A stretch of 64,000 bases of DNA, taken from positions 3,576 through 67,575 of the forward strand of contig DATELQ010000075.1 in assembly GCA_035276475.1 (NCBI GenBank). Direction: 5' to 3'. Shown here piece by piece: positions 34,703 through 42,374 of this stretch (the stretch's first letter is position 1; each line of letters begins with the position of its first letter). Source of the DNA: DATDFB01 sp035276475. Its GTDB lineage: Bacteria > Acidobacteriota > Thermoanaerobaculia > Gp7-AA8. A program made the translations under genes and the position numbers. The notes beneath the pieces are model-generated. The model had not been told where the DNA came from, made no database searches, and was given only the letters and a program-made list of their open reading frames with translations.

Positions 34703-35372
34703 CGCCGGCGAGGAGCTGCTCCTCGATCCGCCGCCGCTTCACGCCGAAGGTCCACGGCACGATCGTCTTCGGAATGGCGATGAGGAAGTAGACCAGGCCG
34801 GCGAATTGCGGCGCGACGTAGGAGAGCACCATCGACAGAATGCCGAACATGCCGATGAAAAGGTTGTCGTAGATGCTCTCGCGCGTGTCGAGCACCTCGA
34901 GCGCGTTGAGCTCCAGCTCCTCGCGCTTGCTGTAGGCCCGTCCGAACATCGCCGCGAAAAGCCAGAACACCGCTGTGAAGCCGATGCCGTAAACGGTGAA
35001 GAGCACCTGCGCAGCGTTGGGCGGGAGCTGCTCGCGCGTGGCGTGAACCATCAAGAGCGACATGTACTTCAGCGGATAGACGTAGAAGAGCACCACGAAG
35101 AGCAGCACGGTGTTGAGGATCGTCGTCGGGAAGTCGTGCATCGCGTAGCGCTTGTAGAAGCGGTGGTGCTCGAACCAGATGCTGATGAAGAGGAAAAAGC
35201 AGATGGCGAACGGCACGAAGCCGTGCAGCACGTGCAGCATCTCGTCGTAGGTCTTCGGCGCTTCCAGCGAGACCACGAGCAGCGAGATGGCGAAGCCGAA
35301 GACGACGTCGCTGAACGCCTCCACGCGCGACACCTCGCGCGCGCGGTGGCGAAACTCGATTGTTTTAGGCAT
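34692..35372 (-). CDS. TMEM175-like (DUF1211) potassium-channel family protein
   Basis: The 226-residue protein has about six membrane helices and the family signature in helix 1: REVSRVEAFSDVVFGFAISLLVV, containing R-x-x-x-FSD. Bacterial TMEM175 proteins are leaky potassium channels without the TVGYG filter. The body (YDEMLHVLHGFVPFAICFFLFISIWFEHHRFYKRYA) is also typical. A leaderless start is suggested by minus-strand TACAAT 6 nt before the ATG. It is transcribed divergently from the gamma-carbonic anhydrase gene. Confidence 0.82.
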   Translation of the reverse strand: MPKTIEFRHRAREVSRVEAFSDVVFGFAISLLVVSLEAPKTYDEMLHVLHGFVPFAICFFLFISIWFEHHRFYKRYAMHDFPTTILNTVLLFVVLFYVYPLKYMSLLMVHATREQLPPNAAQVLFTVYGIGFTAVFWLFAAMFGRAYSKREELELNALEVLDTRESIYDNLFIGMFGILSMVLSYVAPQFAGLVYFLIAIPKTIVPWTFGVKRRRIEEQLLAGATA

Positions 35373-35378
35373 GGGAGA

Positions 35379-35388
35379 ATTGTAAAGT
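35379..35388. promoter_or_regulatory. Interlocked divergent -10 pair ATTGTAAAGT
   Basis: Minus TACAAT (35384-35379) lies 6 nt before the TMEM175-like ATG. Plus TAAAGT (35383-35388) lies 10 nt before the carbonic-anhydrase ATG. They share two central bases. The whole intergenic gap is 26 nt, so the two promoters cannot be occupied at once. Confidence 0.55.
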
Positions 35389-35398
35389 CCGCGCCCAC

Positions 35399-35911
35399 AT
35401 GTTGCTCCGCGAATTCCACGGAAAACAGCCGCGCCTCGGGCAGAACGTCTTCGCGGCCGACGACGTCTCGATCATCGGCGACGTCGAAGTCGGCAACGAC
35501 GTTTCCCTCTGGTTCGGCACCGTGCTGCGCGGCGACGTCCACTTCATCCGCATCGGCTCGCGCACGAACATCCAGGACAACTGCGTCCTCCACGTCACCA
35601 TGGGGAAGTTCCCGACCATCGTCGCCGAGGAGGTGACGATCGGGCACGCCGCCATCGTCCACGGCTGCACCGTCAAGCGCGGCGCGCTCATCGGCATGGG
35701 CTCGCGCGTCCTCGACGGGGCGGTGGTGGGGGAGTGCGCGCTCGTCGCCGCCGGAGCGGTTGTCTCCGAGGGGATGGTCGTGCCGCCGCGGACCCTCGTC
35801 GCCGGCGTGCCGGCCAAAGTGAAGCGCCCGCTCACCGACGCGGAGATCGAGCGCCTCGACATGTCGTGGAAGCACTACGTCGAATTGAAGGATCGGTACC
35901 TCGCCCAATGA
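35399..35911 (+). CDS. Gamma-class carbonic anhydrase-like hexapeptide protein
   Basis: The 170-residue left-handed beta-helix trimer protein has the three expected metal ligands: His65 (NCVLHVTMGK) and His83 and His88 (GHAAIVHGC). The usual RGDxxxIRIGxxTNIQDN motif is RGDVHFIRIGSRTNIQDN. A C-terminal amphipathic helix follows. Many close family members are catalytically weak or act on other substrates. Its stop overlaps aspS (ATGA). Confidence 0.88.
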   Translation: MLLREFHGKQPRLGQNVFAADDVSIIGDVEVGNDVSLWFGTVLRGDVHFIRIGSRTNIQDNCVLHVTMGKFPTIVAEEVTIGHAAIVHGCTVKRGALIGMGSRVLDGAVVGECALVAAGAVVSEGMVVPPRTLVAGVPAKVKRPLTDAEIERLDMSWKHYVELKDRYLAQ

Positions 35912-37647
35912 ACCGCACGTCCGCCGGAAGTTTTCGTCGTGAGCACGCCGGGCAGAGCGTCACGCTCGCCGGATGGGTGCAGAAACATCGCGACTTCGGA
36001 GAACTGATCTTCGTCGACCTGCGCGACCGCAGCGGCATCGTGCAGATCGTCGTCGACCGCGAGCGCGGCGCGGGCGACGCGCTCCTCGCCGCGGCGAAGG
36101 AGCTGCGCGGCGAGTTCGTCGTGCGCGTCGAAGGCGTCGTCGCCGAGCGCGCGCCCCAGGTGCGCAACGCGAAGATTCCGACCGGCGACGTCGAGGTCAT
36201 CGCCAGCGCCATCGAGCTCTACAACCGCGCCGACACCCCGCCGTTCCCGATCGACGACGAGGTCAACGCCGCCGAGGAGCTGCGCCTCAAGCATCGCTAC
36301 CTCGATCTGCGGCGGCCGGCGCTGGCCAAGAACTTCCTGCTGCGCGACAAAGTCACGTTCGCGATTCGCGACTACATGCACCGGCAGGGCTTCCTCGACA
36401 TCGAGACGCCGATCCTCACCAAGTCGACGCCCGAGGGAGCGCGCGACTACCTCGTGCCGAGCCGCGTGCACAAAGGAGAGTGGTACGCGCTGCCGCAGTC
36501 GCCGCAGATCTTCAAGCAACTGCTGCAGGTGGCGGGGATGGAGCGCTACTACCAGATCGCCCGCTGCTTCCGCGACGAGGACAACCGCAGCGACCGCCAG
36601 CCGGAGTTCACGCAGATCGACATCGAAGCCTCGTTCATCGACGAGGAGTTCGTCTACGGGTTGATCGAGGGGCTGTTCGCGGAGATCTTCCCGCTCGCCG
36701 GCGTGGCGGTGACGACGCCGTTCCCGCGCATGACCTGGCAGGAGGCGATGGAGCGCTACGGCATCGACCGCCCCGACACGCGCTTCGGCATGGAGCTGCG
36801 CGAGGTGCCGAAAATCGACTTCCCGCCGTTCGTCGAGGCGGAGGCGCTGCGCGGCTTTGCCGTGCCGGGCGGGGCGTCGTTCTCGCGCAAGCGCCTCGAC
36901 GAGCTCGTGGCCGCGGCGAAGGCGAAAGGCGTGACGCTCGTGTGGCTGAAGCTCGATGCCGAGAAGGGCTCGTCGATCAAGAAGTTCCTGACGCCGGAGA
37001 GCATCGCATCGATCCAAAGCGCGTTGCAGGCGAACGACGGCGACCTCGCCATCCTCGGCGGCGGGAAGTGGCTGCAGACCGTCGAGACGCTGGGAGACCT
37101 TCGCCTCAAGATCGCAAACGAGCAGAAGCTCATCCCCGCGGAGACGTGGAACTTCCTCTGGGTCGTCGACTTTCCGCTCCTCGAATGGGATGAGGAGTCG
37201 CAGCGGTACTTCGCGCGGCACCATCCGTTCACGTCGCCGCGCCTCGACCAGGTCGACAAGCTCGAATCGGATCCCGGCGCCGTGCTGGCGCGCGCGTACG
37301 ACTGCGTGCTCAACGGCCTCGAGCTCGGCGGTGGCTCGATCCGCATCAACCGCCCCGACCTGCAGCAGCGCATGTTCACCGCCCTCGGCATTGCCGAAGC
37401 GGAGGCGCAGTCGCGCTTCGGCTTCCTCCTCGACGCCTTCCGCTACGGCGCGCCGCCGCACGGCGGCATCGCCCTCGGACTCGACCGCATCATCATGCTC
37501 ATGGCCCGCGCCGACTCGCTGCGCGACGTCATCGCCTTCCCCAAGACGGCGCGCGCGCAGGATTTGATGAGCGAGGCGCCGTCGGGGGTGGACAAGAAGC
37601 AGTTGGACGAGTTGGGGATCGTCTATAAGGTGACGGATGACAGGTGA
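35908..37647 (+). CDS. aspS: Aspartyl-tRNA synthetase
   Basis: The 579-residue class II enzyme charges tRNA-Asp. An N-terminal OB-fold binds the anticodon (VTLAGWVQKHRDFGELIFVDLRD). Motif 2 reads YYQIARCFRDEDNRSDRQPEFTQIDIE. A GAD insertion covers about residues 285-415, and motif 3 reads GGIALGLDRIIMLM. The length is typical of the bacterial form. Whether it is discriminating or also charges tRNA-Asn cannot be told here. The last codons form part of the left arm of the hairpin at 37628-37704. Confidence 0.95.
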   Translation: MNRTSAGSFRREHAGQSVTLAGWVQKHRDFGELIFVDLRDRSGIVQIVVDRERGAGDALLAAAKELRGEFVVRVEGVVAERAPQVRNAKIPTGDVEVIASAIELYNRADTPPFPIDDEVNAAEELRLKHRYLDLRRPALAKNFLLRDKVTFAIRDYMHRQGFLDIETPILTKSTPEGARDYLVPSRVHKGEWYALPQSPQIFKQLLQVAGMERYYQIARCFRDEDNRSDRQPEFTQIDIEASFIDEEFVYGLIEGLFAEIFPLAGVAVTTPFPRMTWQEAMERYGIDRPDTRFGMELREVPKIDFPPFVEAEALRGFAVPGGASFSRKRLDELVAAAKAKGVTLVWLKLDAEKGSSIKKFLTPESIASIQSALQANDGDLAILGGGKWLQTVETLGDLRLKIANEQKLIPAETWNFLWVVDFPLLEWDEESQRYFARHHPFTSPRLDQVDKLESDPGAVLARAYDCVLNGLELGGGSIRINRPDLQQRMFTALGIAEAEAQSRFGFLLDAFRYGAPPHGGIALGLDRIIMLMARADSLRDVIAFPKTARAQDLMSEAPSGVDKKQLDELGIVYKVTDDR

Positions 37648-37704
37648 CCGGTGACAGGTCGCGACGGCAACCACCTGTGACCCGTCACCTGTGACCTGTC
37701 ACCT
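37628..37704. repeat. Long imperfect inverted repeat built from ACAGGTGAC units, between aspS and aroB
   Basis: The left arm (37628-37659) and the right arm (37673-37704) are 32 nt each. The reverse complement of one matches the other at 27 of 32 positions, with a 13-nt loop. Each arm is itself made of repeated ACAGGTGAC-like units, and the first 20 nt of the left arm encode the last aspS codons and stop. It could act as a stem-loop attenuator or 3' end, or as a dispersed repeat. No T-tract follows, so it is not a standard rho-independent terminator. It ends 5 nt before the aroB ATG. Confidence 0.75.
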
Positions 37705-37709
37705 GATCA

Positions 37710-38735
37710 ATGAACACCATCCACATCGACCCCTACCCCGTCCACATCGGCCGCGATCTCATCGACCGCGTCGGCTCTCTCGTCAAAGCGAAAGGCCGCG
37801 TCTTCGTCATCACCTCCACGGCCTTGCGCGACCGCTTCGGCGAGCGCGTGGCGGCGTCGTTCCGCGACGCGGTGGTCCTGACGATGGAGGAGGGGGAGGC
37901 GCACAAGAACCTCGACACCGTCAACGACCTCGTCACGCAGCTCCTCGACTGTGGGGCGAAGCGCGACTCGATGGCGGTCGTCGTCGGCGGCGGCGTCGTC
38001 GGCGACACGGCCGGCTTCGCCGCGGCGATCTTTCTGCGCGGCATCGACCTCGTGCACGTCCCCACCACCCTCCTCGCCCAAGTCGACAGCTCCCTCGGCG
38101 GGAAGACCGCGGTCAATCACGCCCGCGGCAAGAACCTCATCGGCGCCTTCCATCCGCCGCGCGCCGTCATCACCGACATCGCCGCGCTCGACTCGCTGCC
38201 GCGGCGCGAGATGCTGAGCGGCGTCTTCGAGGCGCTGAAGGGCGGCGTCATCGGCGATCCCGAGCTCTTCGCGCTCCTGGAGTCGCCGCCCGACTTCGAC
38301 GTCGAGCAGGTCGTCCTCCGTGCCATCCGCGTGAAGGCCGGCATCGTCTCCGCCGACGAAAAGGAAGCCGACCTCCGCCGCCTCCTCAACTACGGCCACA
38401 CCATCGGCCACGGCATCGAGGCCGCGCTGCACTACGAGCAGCTCACGCACGGCGAGGCGGTGGCGTGGGGGATGATCGCGGCGAACGCGGTGGCGGAGCG
38501 GCGCGGTCTGCTCGACGGCGCAACGCAAAAGCGCATCGACGACGTCATCCGCGCGTGGCAGCCGGCGCCGCTCCCGCCGCTCTCCGTCGAGGACATCGTG
38601 TCCGCCACGGAGCACGACAAGAAGAACACCGGAAGCGCCCGCATCATGATCCTGCCGCAGCAAATTGGGCGCTGCGCCGTCGTGGAAGTGAGCGAGGACG
38701 ACGTCCGCTTCGGCATTGCGGCCCTTGGCTTGTAG
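37710..38735 (+). CDS. aroB: 3-dehydroquinate synthase
   Basis: Second step of the shikimate pathway; NAD and metal dependent. The 341-residue protein shows GGGVVGDTAGFAAAIFLRGI, HVPTTLLAQVDSSLGGKTAVNH, GKNLIGAFHPPRAV, SGVFEALKGGVIGDPELF and LNYGHTIGHGIEAA with the metal ligands. Length is typical (about 340-365). The gene follows the GTGACAGG hairpin by 5 nt and has no visible ribosome site, so it may need read-through from aspS. Confidence 0.95.
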   Translation: MNTIHIDPYPVHIGRDLIDRVGSLVKAKGRVFVITSTALRDRFGERVAASFRDAVVLTMEEGEAHKNLDTVNDLVTQLLDCGAKRDSMAVVVGGGVVGDTAGFAAAIFLRGIDLVHVPTTLLAQVDSSLGGKTAVNHARGKNLIGAFHPPRAVITDIAALDSLPRREMLSGVFEALKGGVIGDPELFALLESPPDFDVEQVVLRAIRVKAGIVSADEKEADLRRLLNYGHTIGHGIEAALHYEQLTHGEAVAWGMIAANAVAERRGLLDGATQKRIDDVIRAWQPAPLPPLSVEDIVSATEHDKKNTGSARIMILPQQIGRCAVVEVSEDDVRFGIAALGL

Positions 38736-38759
38736 ACTGCTACGACGAGGGTCCTTCCG

Positions 38760-40481
38760 ATGCGAGTCGCCGCGATCGCCGTCGCGCTTCTTTTCCAGCA
38801 AACCGCTCCCACATTTTTAGAATCGATCGAAGTCAGAGTCACGAACCTCGACGTCGTCGTCACCGACCGTGCCGGCAAGCCGGTGACTGGGCTGCGCAGC
38901 GACGACTTCACGGTGCTGGAGAACGGCGCGCCGCAGACGATCACCAACTTCGCGGAGTTCCGCGGCACGCGCGGCGTGGCCGAGGCCGTGGCGTCGACGG
39001 AGACGTCTGCGGCGCCGGCGCCGGTGACCGCGGAGGCGCCGCCGCCGCGCAAGTTCATCTTCTTCATCGATACCATGTCGCTCACCGACTCCAACAGCAA
39101 GCAGCTCGTAAAGAGCGCCACGGAGCTCGTGCGTACGGAGATGCGCGCCGGCGACGAGGCCATGGTGGTGACGCGCACGAACGAGGTCGAGCCGTTCACG
39201 TCCGACCGCGACCTCATCGTAAAGCGCTTGGCCGACACGCTGGCGCGCGAGTCGCGCTTCCGCGCCGACACGGCGTACCGGCAAGAGGAGCTTTTCTTAC
39301 GCTCGCTCCGGGCGAGCAGCGGCGACGAGTTCAAGCACGTGGCGCGCATCTACGCCACGCGCGTGAACCGGCGCGTCACGAGCACGCTGCGCACGCTCCT
39401 CGGGCTGGTCGGCTCGCTCAACCAGACGAGCGGCAGGAAAGTGCTCGTGGTCATGAGCGAGTCGCTCTCGTCCGAGCCGGGCCGCGAGGCCTTCGGCCTG
39501 ATGGCCATCCTCGAGAGCCTCGAGCCGACGCCGCAGGCGTTCAGCGGCATGGCCAGCGGAGGGATGGAGTCGGACATCTTTCGGCCGGCGGAGACGGCGG
39601 CGCACGCGTCGTGGTACGACGTGCGGCCGATGATCAAGGAGCTGGCCGCGCGCGCCAGCGCGAACGGCGTGACGATCTACACGCTGCAGCCCGACTTCGC
39701 CGGCGCGGTGGCGGTGCCGGGCGGAAGCGCCGACTTGCGCGCGCCGATCGGCGCGCCGACGCGGCGGGGCGGGCAGGACGCGCGCGGCGGCACGTTCGCG
39801 GTCACGCAGTTCCATCGCACGGTCGTCGAAGGGACGCGCGATACCCTCGGCACGCTCGCGGACGATACCGGCGGGAAGATGTTCATCGGCGCGCGCGAGC
39901 TCCCCGGCGGCTTCCGCCAGATCGCCGAGGACCTGACGTCGTACTACTCCCTCGGCTATCGATCGGCGGACAGCGGCGGCAACATCAAGAAGATCGACGT
40001 GCGGGTGAAGAACCATCCCGACTACGTCGTCCGCTCGCGCCGCGAGCTGCTGCGGCGCACGCCCGAGCGCGAGATGGACGAGATCGTGGCCGCGAACCTC
40101 ATCGTCCCGCGCCACGTCAACGAGCTCGGCATCGTCGCCAGCGCCGGCAAGCTGGAGCGCCAGCTCCCCGACGCCTGGCGCGTCCCCGTCGTGGTGAAGA
40201 TCCCGATGTCGAAGCTGACGTTCATCCCGGACGGCGAGAAATACCGCGGCCTCTTCACCGTGCACTACGCCATCGCCGACGGCGCCGGCTACACCACCGG
40301 CACGTACCGCGAGCAGGCCCTCGAGATTCCGGCGCGCGAGATCGACGCCGCGCGCGCGCAGTTCTACACCTTCTCCTCCACGCTGATCGTGGCGCCCGGC
40401 ACGGTGAGAATCGCGGTCGGCGTCTACGACCGTTACTCCCATCTGGCCGGGTTCGAACAAGTCGAGGTGAACGCGCGCTAG
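38760..40481 (+). CDS. VWFA-related domain secreted protein
   Basis: The 573-residue protein begins with a short hydrophobic export segment. It then has the VWFA-related N-terminal unit IEVRVTNLDVVVTDRAGKPVTGLRSDDFTVLENGAPQTITNFAEF. A von Willebrand A-like region (KFIFFIDTMSLTDSNSKQLVKSATELVR..) and a beta-sandwich C-terminus follow. The DTMS-like start of the VWA domain is a degenerate MIDAS. This protein type is very common in Acidobacteriota (described there as a VWFA-related acidobacterial domain). Role unknown; likely extracellular and adhesive. TAGACT lies 21 nt upstream. The stop shares CTAG with the next gene. Confidence 0.82.
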   Translation: MRVAAIAVALLFQQTAPTFLESIEVRVTNLDVVVTDRAGKPVTGLRSDDFTVLENGAPQTITNFAEFRGTRGVAEAVASTETSAAPAPVTAEAPPPRKFIFFIDTMSLTDSNSKQLVKSATELVRTEMRAGDEAMVVTRTNEVEPFTSDRDLIVKRLADTLARESRFRADTAYRQEELFLRSLRASSGDEFKHVARIYATRVNRRVTSTLRTLLGLVGSLNQTSGRKVLVVMSESLSSEPGREAFGLMAILESLEPTPQAFSGMASGGMESDIFRPAETAAHASWYDVRPMIKELAARASANGVTIYTLQPDFAGAVAVPGGSADLRAPIGAPTRRGGQDARGGTFAVTQFHRTVVEGTRDTLGTLADDTGGKMFIGARELPGGFRQIAEDLTSYYSLGYRSADSGGNIKKIDVRVKNHPDYVVRSRRELLRRTPEREMDEIVAANLIVPRHVNELGIVASAGKLERQLPDAWRVPVVVKIPMSKLTFIPDGEKYRGLFTVHYAIADGAGYTTGTYREQALEIPAREIDAARAQFYTFSSTLIVAPGTVRIAVGVYDRYSHLAGFEQVEVNAR

Positions 40482-40900
40482 TGCGGTAGCGGAAAGTTCC
40501 AGAAGAACTGCGAGATCCGCACGAGCAGCGAGTCCGGCACCTCGGCGTCCGCCTCGTTGAGGCGCTTCACCTCGGCGTGAATCGCGGCGAGCTCTTTCTC
40601 ATCGAGCCAGAAGCCGCGGCACTTCGGGCAGTAGTCGAGCACGATCGACGTCTCGATGTTGAAGTCGACCTTCTTCATCGTCGTGCCGTCGCGCGGGCAG
40701 TTGATCGGGCCGTATGCGTCGGAGTGCTGGAAGTCGTCCAGATCGACTGTGGAGAACTCCAGGTCGCCGGGCGTCGGCCCGGCCAGGCGATTCAGCTCCC
40801 CATGCTCGACGTACATCCCGCGGCAGACCGGACAGGTCTCCACCGAGGTGTTGTCGAACGACTTCGTCTCGAGCGCGTTGCCGTCGCGCGGACAATTCAT
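40478..40900 (-). CDS. TFIIB-type zinc-ribbon protein, tandem
   Basis: The 140-residue protein has two zf-TFIIB ribbons. Residues 1-40 have MNCPRDGNALETK.. VETCPVCRGMYVEHGEL; about residues 65-105 have INCPRDGTTMKKVDFN.. LDYCPKCRGFWLDEKEL. Each has a CPxDG/CPxCRG-W pair of Cys. The C-terminal helix carries RLNEADAEVPD. In bacteria these small ribbons are widespread and of unknown function. A GGAGGA ribosome site lies directly before the ATG. Confidence 0.88.
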   Translation of the reverse strand: MNCPRDGNALETKSFDNTSVETCPVCRGMYVEHGELNRLAGPTPGDLEFSTVDLDDFQHSDAYGPINCPRDGTTMKKVDFNIETSIVLDYCPKCRGFWLDEKELAAIHAEVKRLNEADAEVPDSLLVRISQFFWNFPLPH

Positions 40901-40910
40901 CGCATCCTCC

Positions 40911-41945
40911 TCACGCCGCCCGCTTCACCGGCAGCTTCAGCACCATCGACGTTCCCACGCCTTCGATCGAGGCCACTGAGATCTCGCCGCCGTGGGCCTC
41001 GACGATCTGTTTCACGATGTACAGCCCCAGGCCCGTGCCGCCGCCGCCGCGGAGCGACTTGCTGCCGCTCTGCTTGTACTTCTCCCAGATCTGCAGGAGC
41101 TCGTTCGACTTGATGCCGACGCCGCTGTCCGTCACGGTGATGACGATCGACTCCGGCGACTCGCCGTTCCGCACGATCTGCGCGCCGACGGAGATGAGCC
41201 CGCGCTTCGGCGTGAACTTCAGCGAGTTCGAGATCAGGTTGATGACCGCCTGCGTCAGCTTCTCCACCGAGCCGATGATCTGCGGCACGTCGCGGCCGTG
41301 CGCGGAAAGGAGAAACACCTCGTCGCGCGCAGCCACGCTCTGCAGGCTGCGCACGGCGCGCTTGAGGAGGCCGGCCACGCGCACCGGCTCGGTCTCGACG
41401 GAGAAGCTGCCCGACTGGATCTTCGAGAAGTCGAGGATCTCGTTGATCAGCCCCATCATCCGCTCCGACTCGCGCTGCGCCTCGGTGAGCAGATCGGAGT
41501 AGACGGAGTCGAGCTTCGCCCCCTCCTGCGAGAGCACGAACTCGAGCGTTCCCTGGATCCCGGACAGCGGCCCGCGGAGGTCGTGCACGATCTGCGCGGT
41601 GAAGTCGGACTTGGCCTGCTCCATCTCGCGTTGGCGTGTGACGTCCTCGAACATCAGCGCCACGCAAGGCTCGCCGTAGTCGTCGATCGGCATGATCTTG
41701 TCGACGCGGTAGGTGCGCCCCTCGATGTCGACGTCGATGGTGCGCTGGTCGTCGGCGGCGAGGAAGAACCCCTGCAGCCATCCGCGCTCGCCGGCGACGG
41801 CGCGCGCCGCCTCCTTCAGCCACTCGTTCGCGTCGGAGCCGAATGTCTCCTCGAACGCGTCGTTGCGCCACTCGATGCCGCCGCGCTCGGTGATGATGGC
41901 AACCGGCATCTTGATCCGCTGGGCGATCGTGTATTGCTTGCTCAT
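40911..41945 (-). CDS. PAS-type sensor histidine kinase
   Basis: The 344-residue soluble kinase has an N-terminal PAS-like sensor (about residues 10-105, KMPVAIITERGGIEWRNDAFEETF). A dimerisation domain with phospho-acceptor His121 (IVHDLRGPLSGIQG) follows. The ATPase lobe has N-box ISNSLKFTP, G1 DSGVGIKSNE and G2 GTGLGLYIVKQ. No membrane span is present, so it likely senses a cytoplasmic signal. The 4-nt overlap with the small upstream protein indicates a functional pair. No response regulator is adjacent; the single-domain regulator at about 55.3 kb is one possible partner. Confidence 0.9.
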   Translation of the reverse strand: MSKQYTIAQRIKMPVAIITERGGIEWRNDAFEETFGSDANEWLKEAARAVAGERGWLQGFFLAADDQRTIDVDIEGRTYRVDKIMPIDDYGEPCVALMFEDVTRQREMEQAKSDFTAQIVHDLRGPLSGIQGTLEFVLSQEGAKLDSVYSDLLTEAQRESERMMGLINEILDFSKIQSGSFSVETEPVRVAGLLKRAVRSLQSVAARDEVFLLSAHGRDVPQIIGSVEKLTQAVINLISNSLKFTPKRGLISVGAQIVRNGESPESIVITVTDSGVGIKSNELLQIWEKYKQSGSKSLRGGGGTGLGLYIVKQIVEAHGGEISVASIEGVGTSMVLKLPVKRAA

Positions 41946-42349
41946 TGCGGCACCGTGATCGCCCGCTCCTGCTGCAGCTTGGCGAGATGAAAAAGTGTGT
42001 TGAACGGATCGAAGGGGGAGAGGATGAGGAGCTTCTGCAGGTCGAGCCGGCCGTCGATGAGCGACACGAGATAGCCCTCCTGCGCGCTCAGGTTGAAGCG
42101 GTCGAAGTTCGTCAGGAACTCGGCGCTGAGCCGCGGCACGGCCTGCATCCCCTTCGGATTGCTGATGAGCTCCCGCACGATGGCGTTGCGCACGATCTCG
42201 ACGTAGCCGCGCAGCGCCAGGTCCTCGGCGTAGGCGTTCCGCGCCTCGACGAGCTTCAGGTACGTGTGCCAGGAGCCGTGCTGCCTGAGCGAGTCGGCCA
42301 CGAGGCGGCTCCACTCCGGACGGGGGGGAGCAACGGGGAGCGAGGTCAT
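41942..42349 (-). CDS. Small DUF4388/PatA-like protein paired with the histidine kinase
   Basis: The 135-residue cytoplasmic protein ends with GYLVSLIDGRLDLQKLLILSPFDPFNTLFHLAKLQQERAI. That is like the C-terminal DUF4388 segment that follows a PATAN domain in many signalling proteins (VSLIDGR, ELLxLSPLD, LxxLxxxGxI). The N-terminal WSRLVADSLRQHGSWHTYLKLVEARN segment is helical. It overlaps the histidine kinase gene by 4 nt. Likely a regulatory partner or adaptor; function unproven. Confidence 0.68.
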   Translation of the reverse strand: MTSLPVAPPRPEWSRLVADSLRQHGSWHTYLKLVEARNAYAEDLALRGYVEIVRNAIVRELISNPKGMQAVPRLSAEFLTNFDRFNLSAQEGYLVSLIDGRLDLQKLLILSPFDPFNTLFHLAKLQQERAITVPQ

Positions 42350-42358
42350 GCGGGTCGG

Positions 42359-42368
42359 ATTGTAGAAT
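42359..42368. promoter_or_regulatory. Interlocked divergent -10 pair ATTGTAGAAT
   Basis: Minus TACAAT (42364-42359) lies 9 nt before the ATG at 42349. Plus TAGAAT (42363-42368) lies 6 nt before the GTG of the penicillin-binding protein. The two hexamers share the central TA, as at 35379-35388. The divergent start codons are only 25 nt apart. Confidence 0.58.
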
Positions 42369-42374
42369 AGCTCC

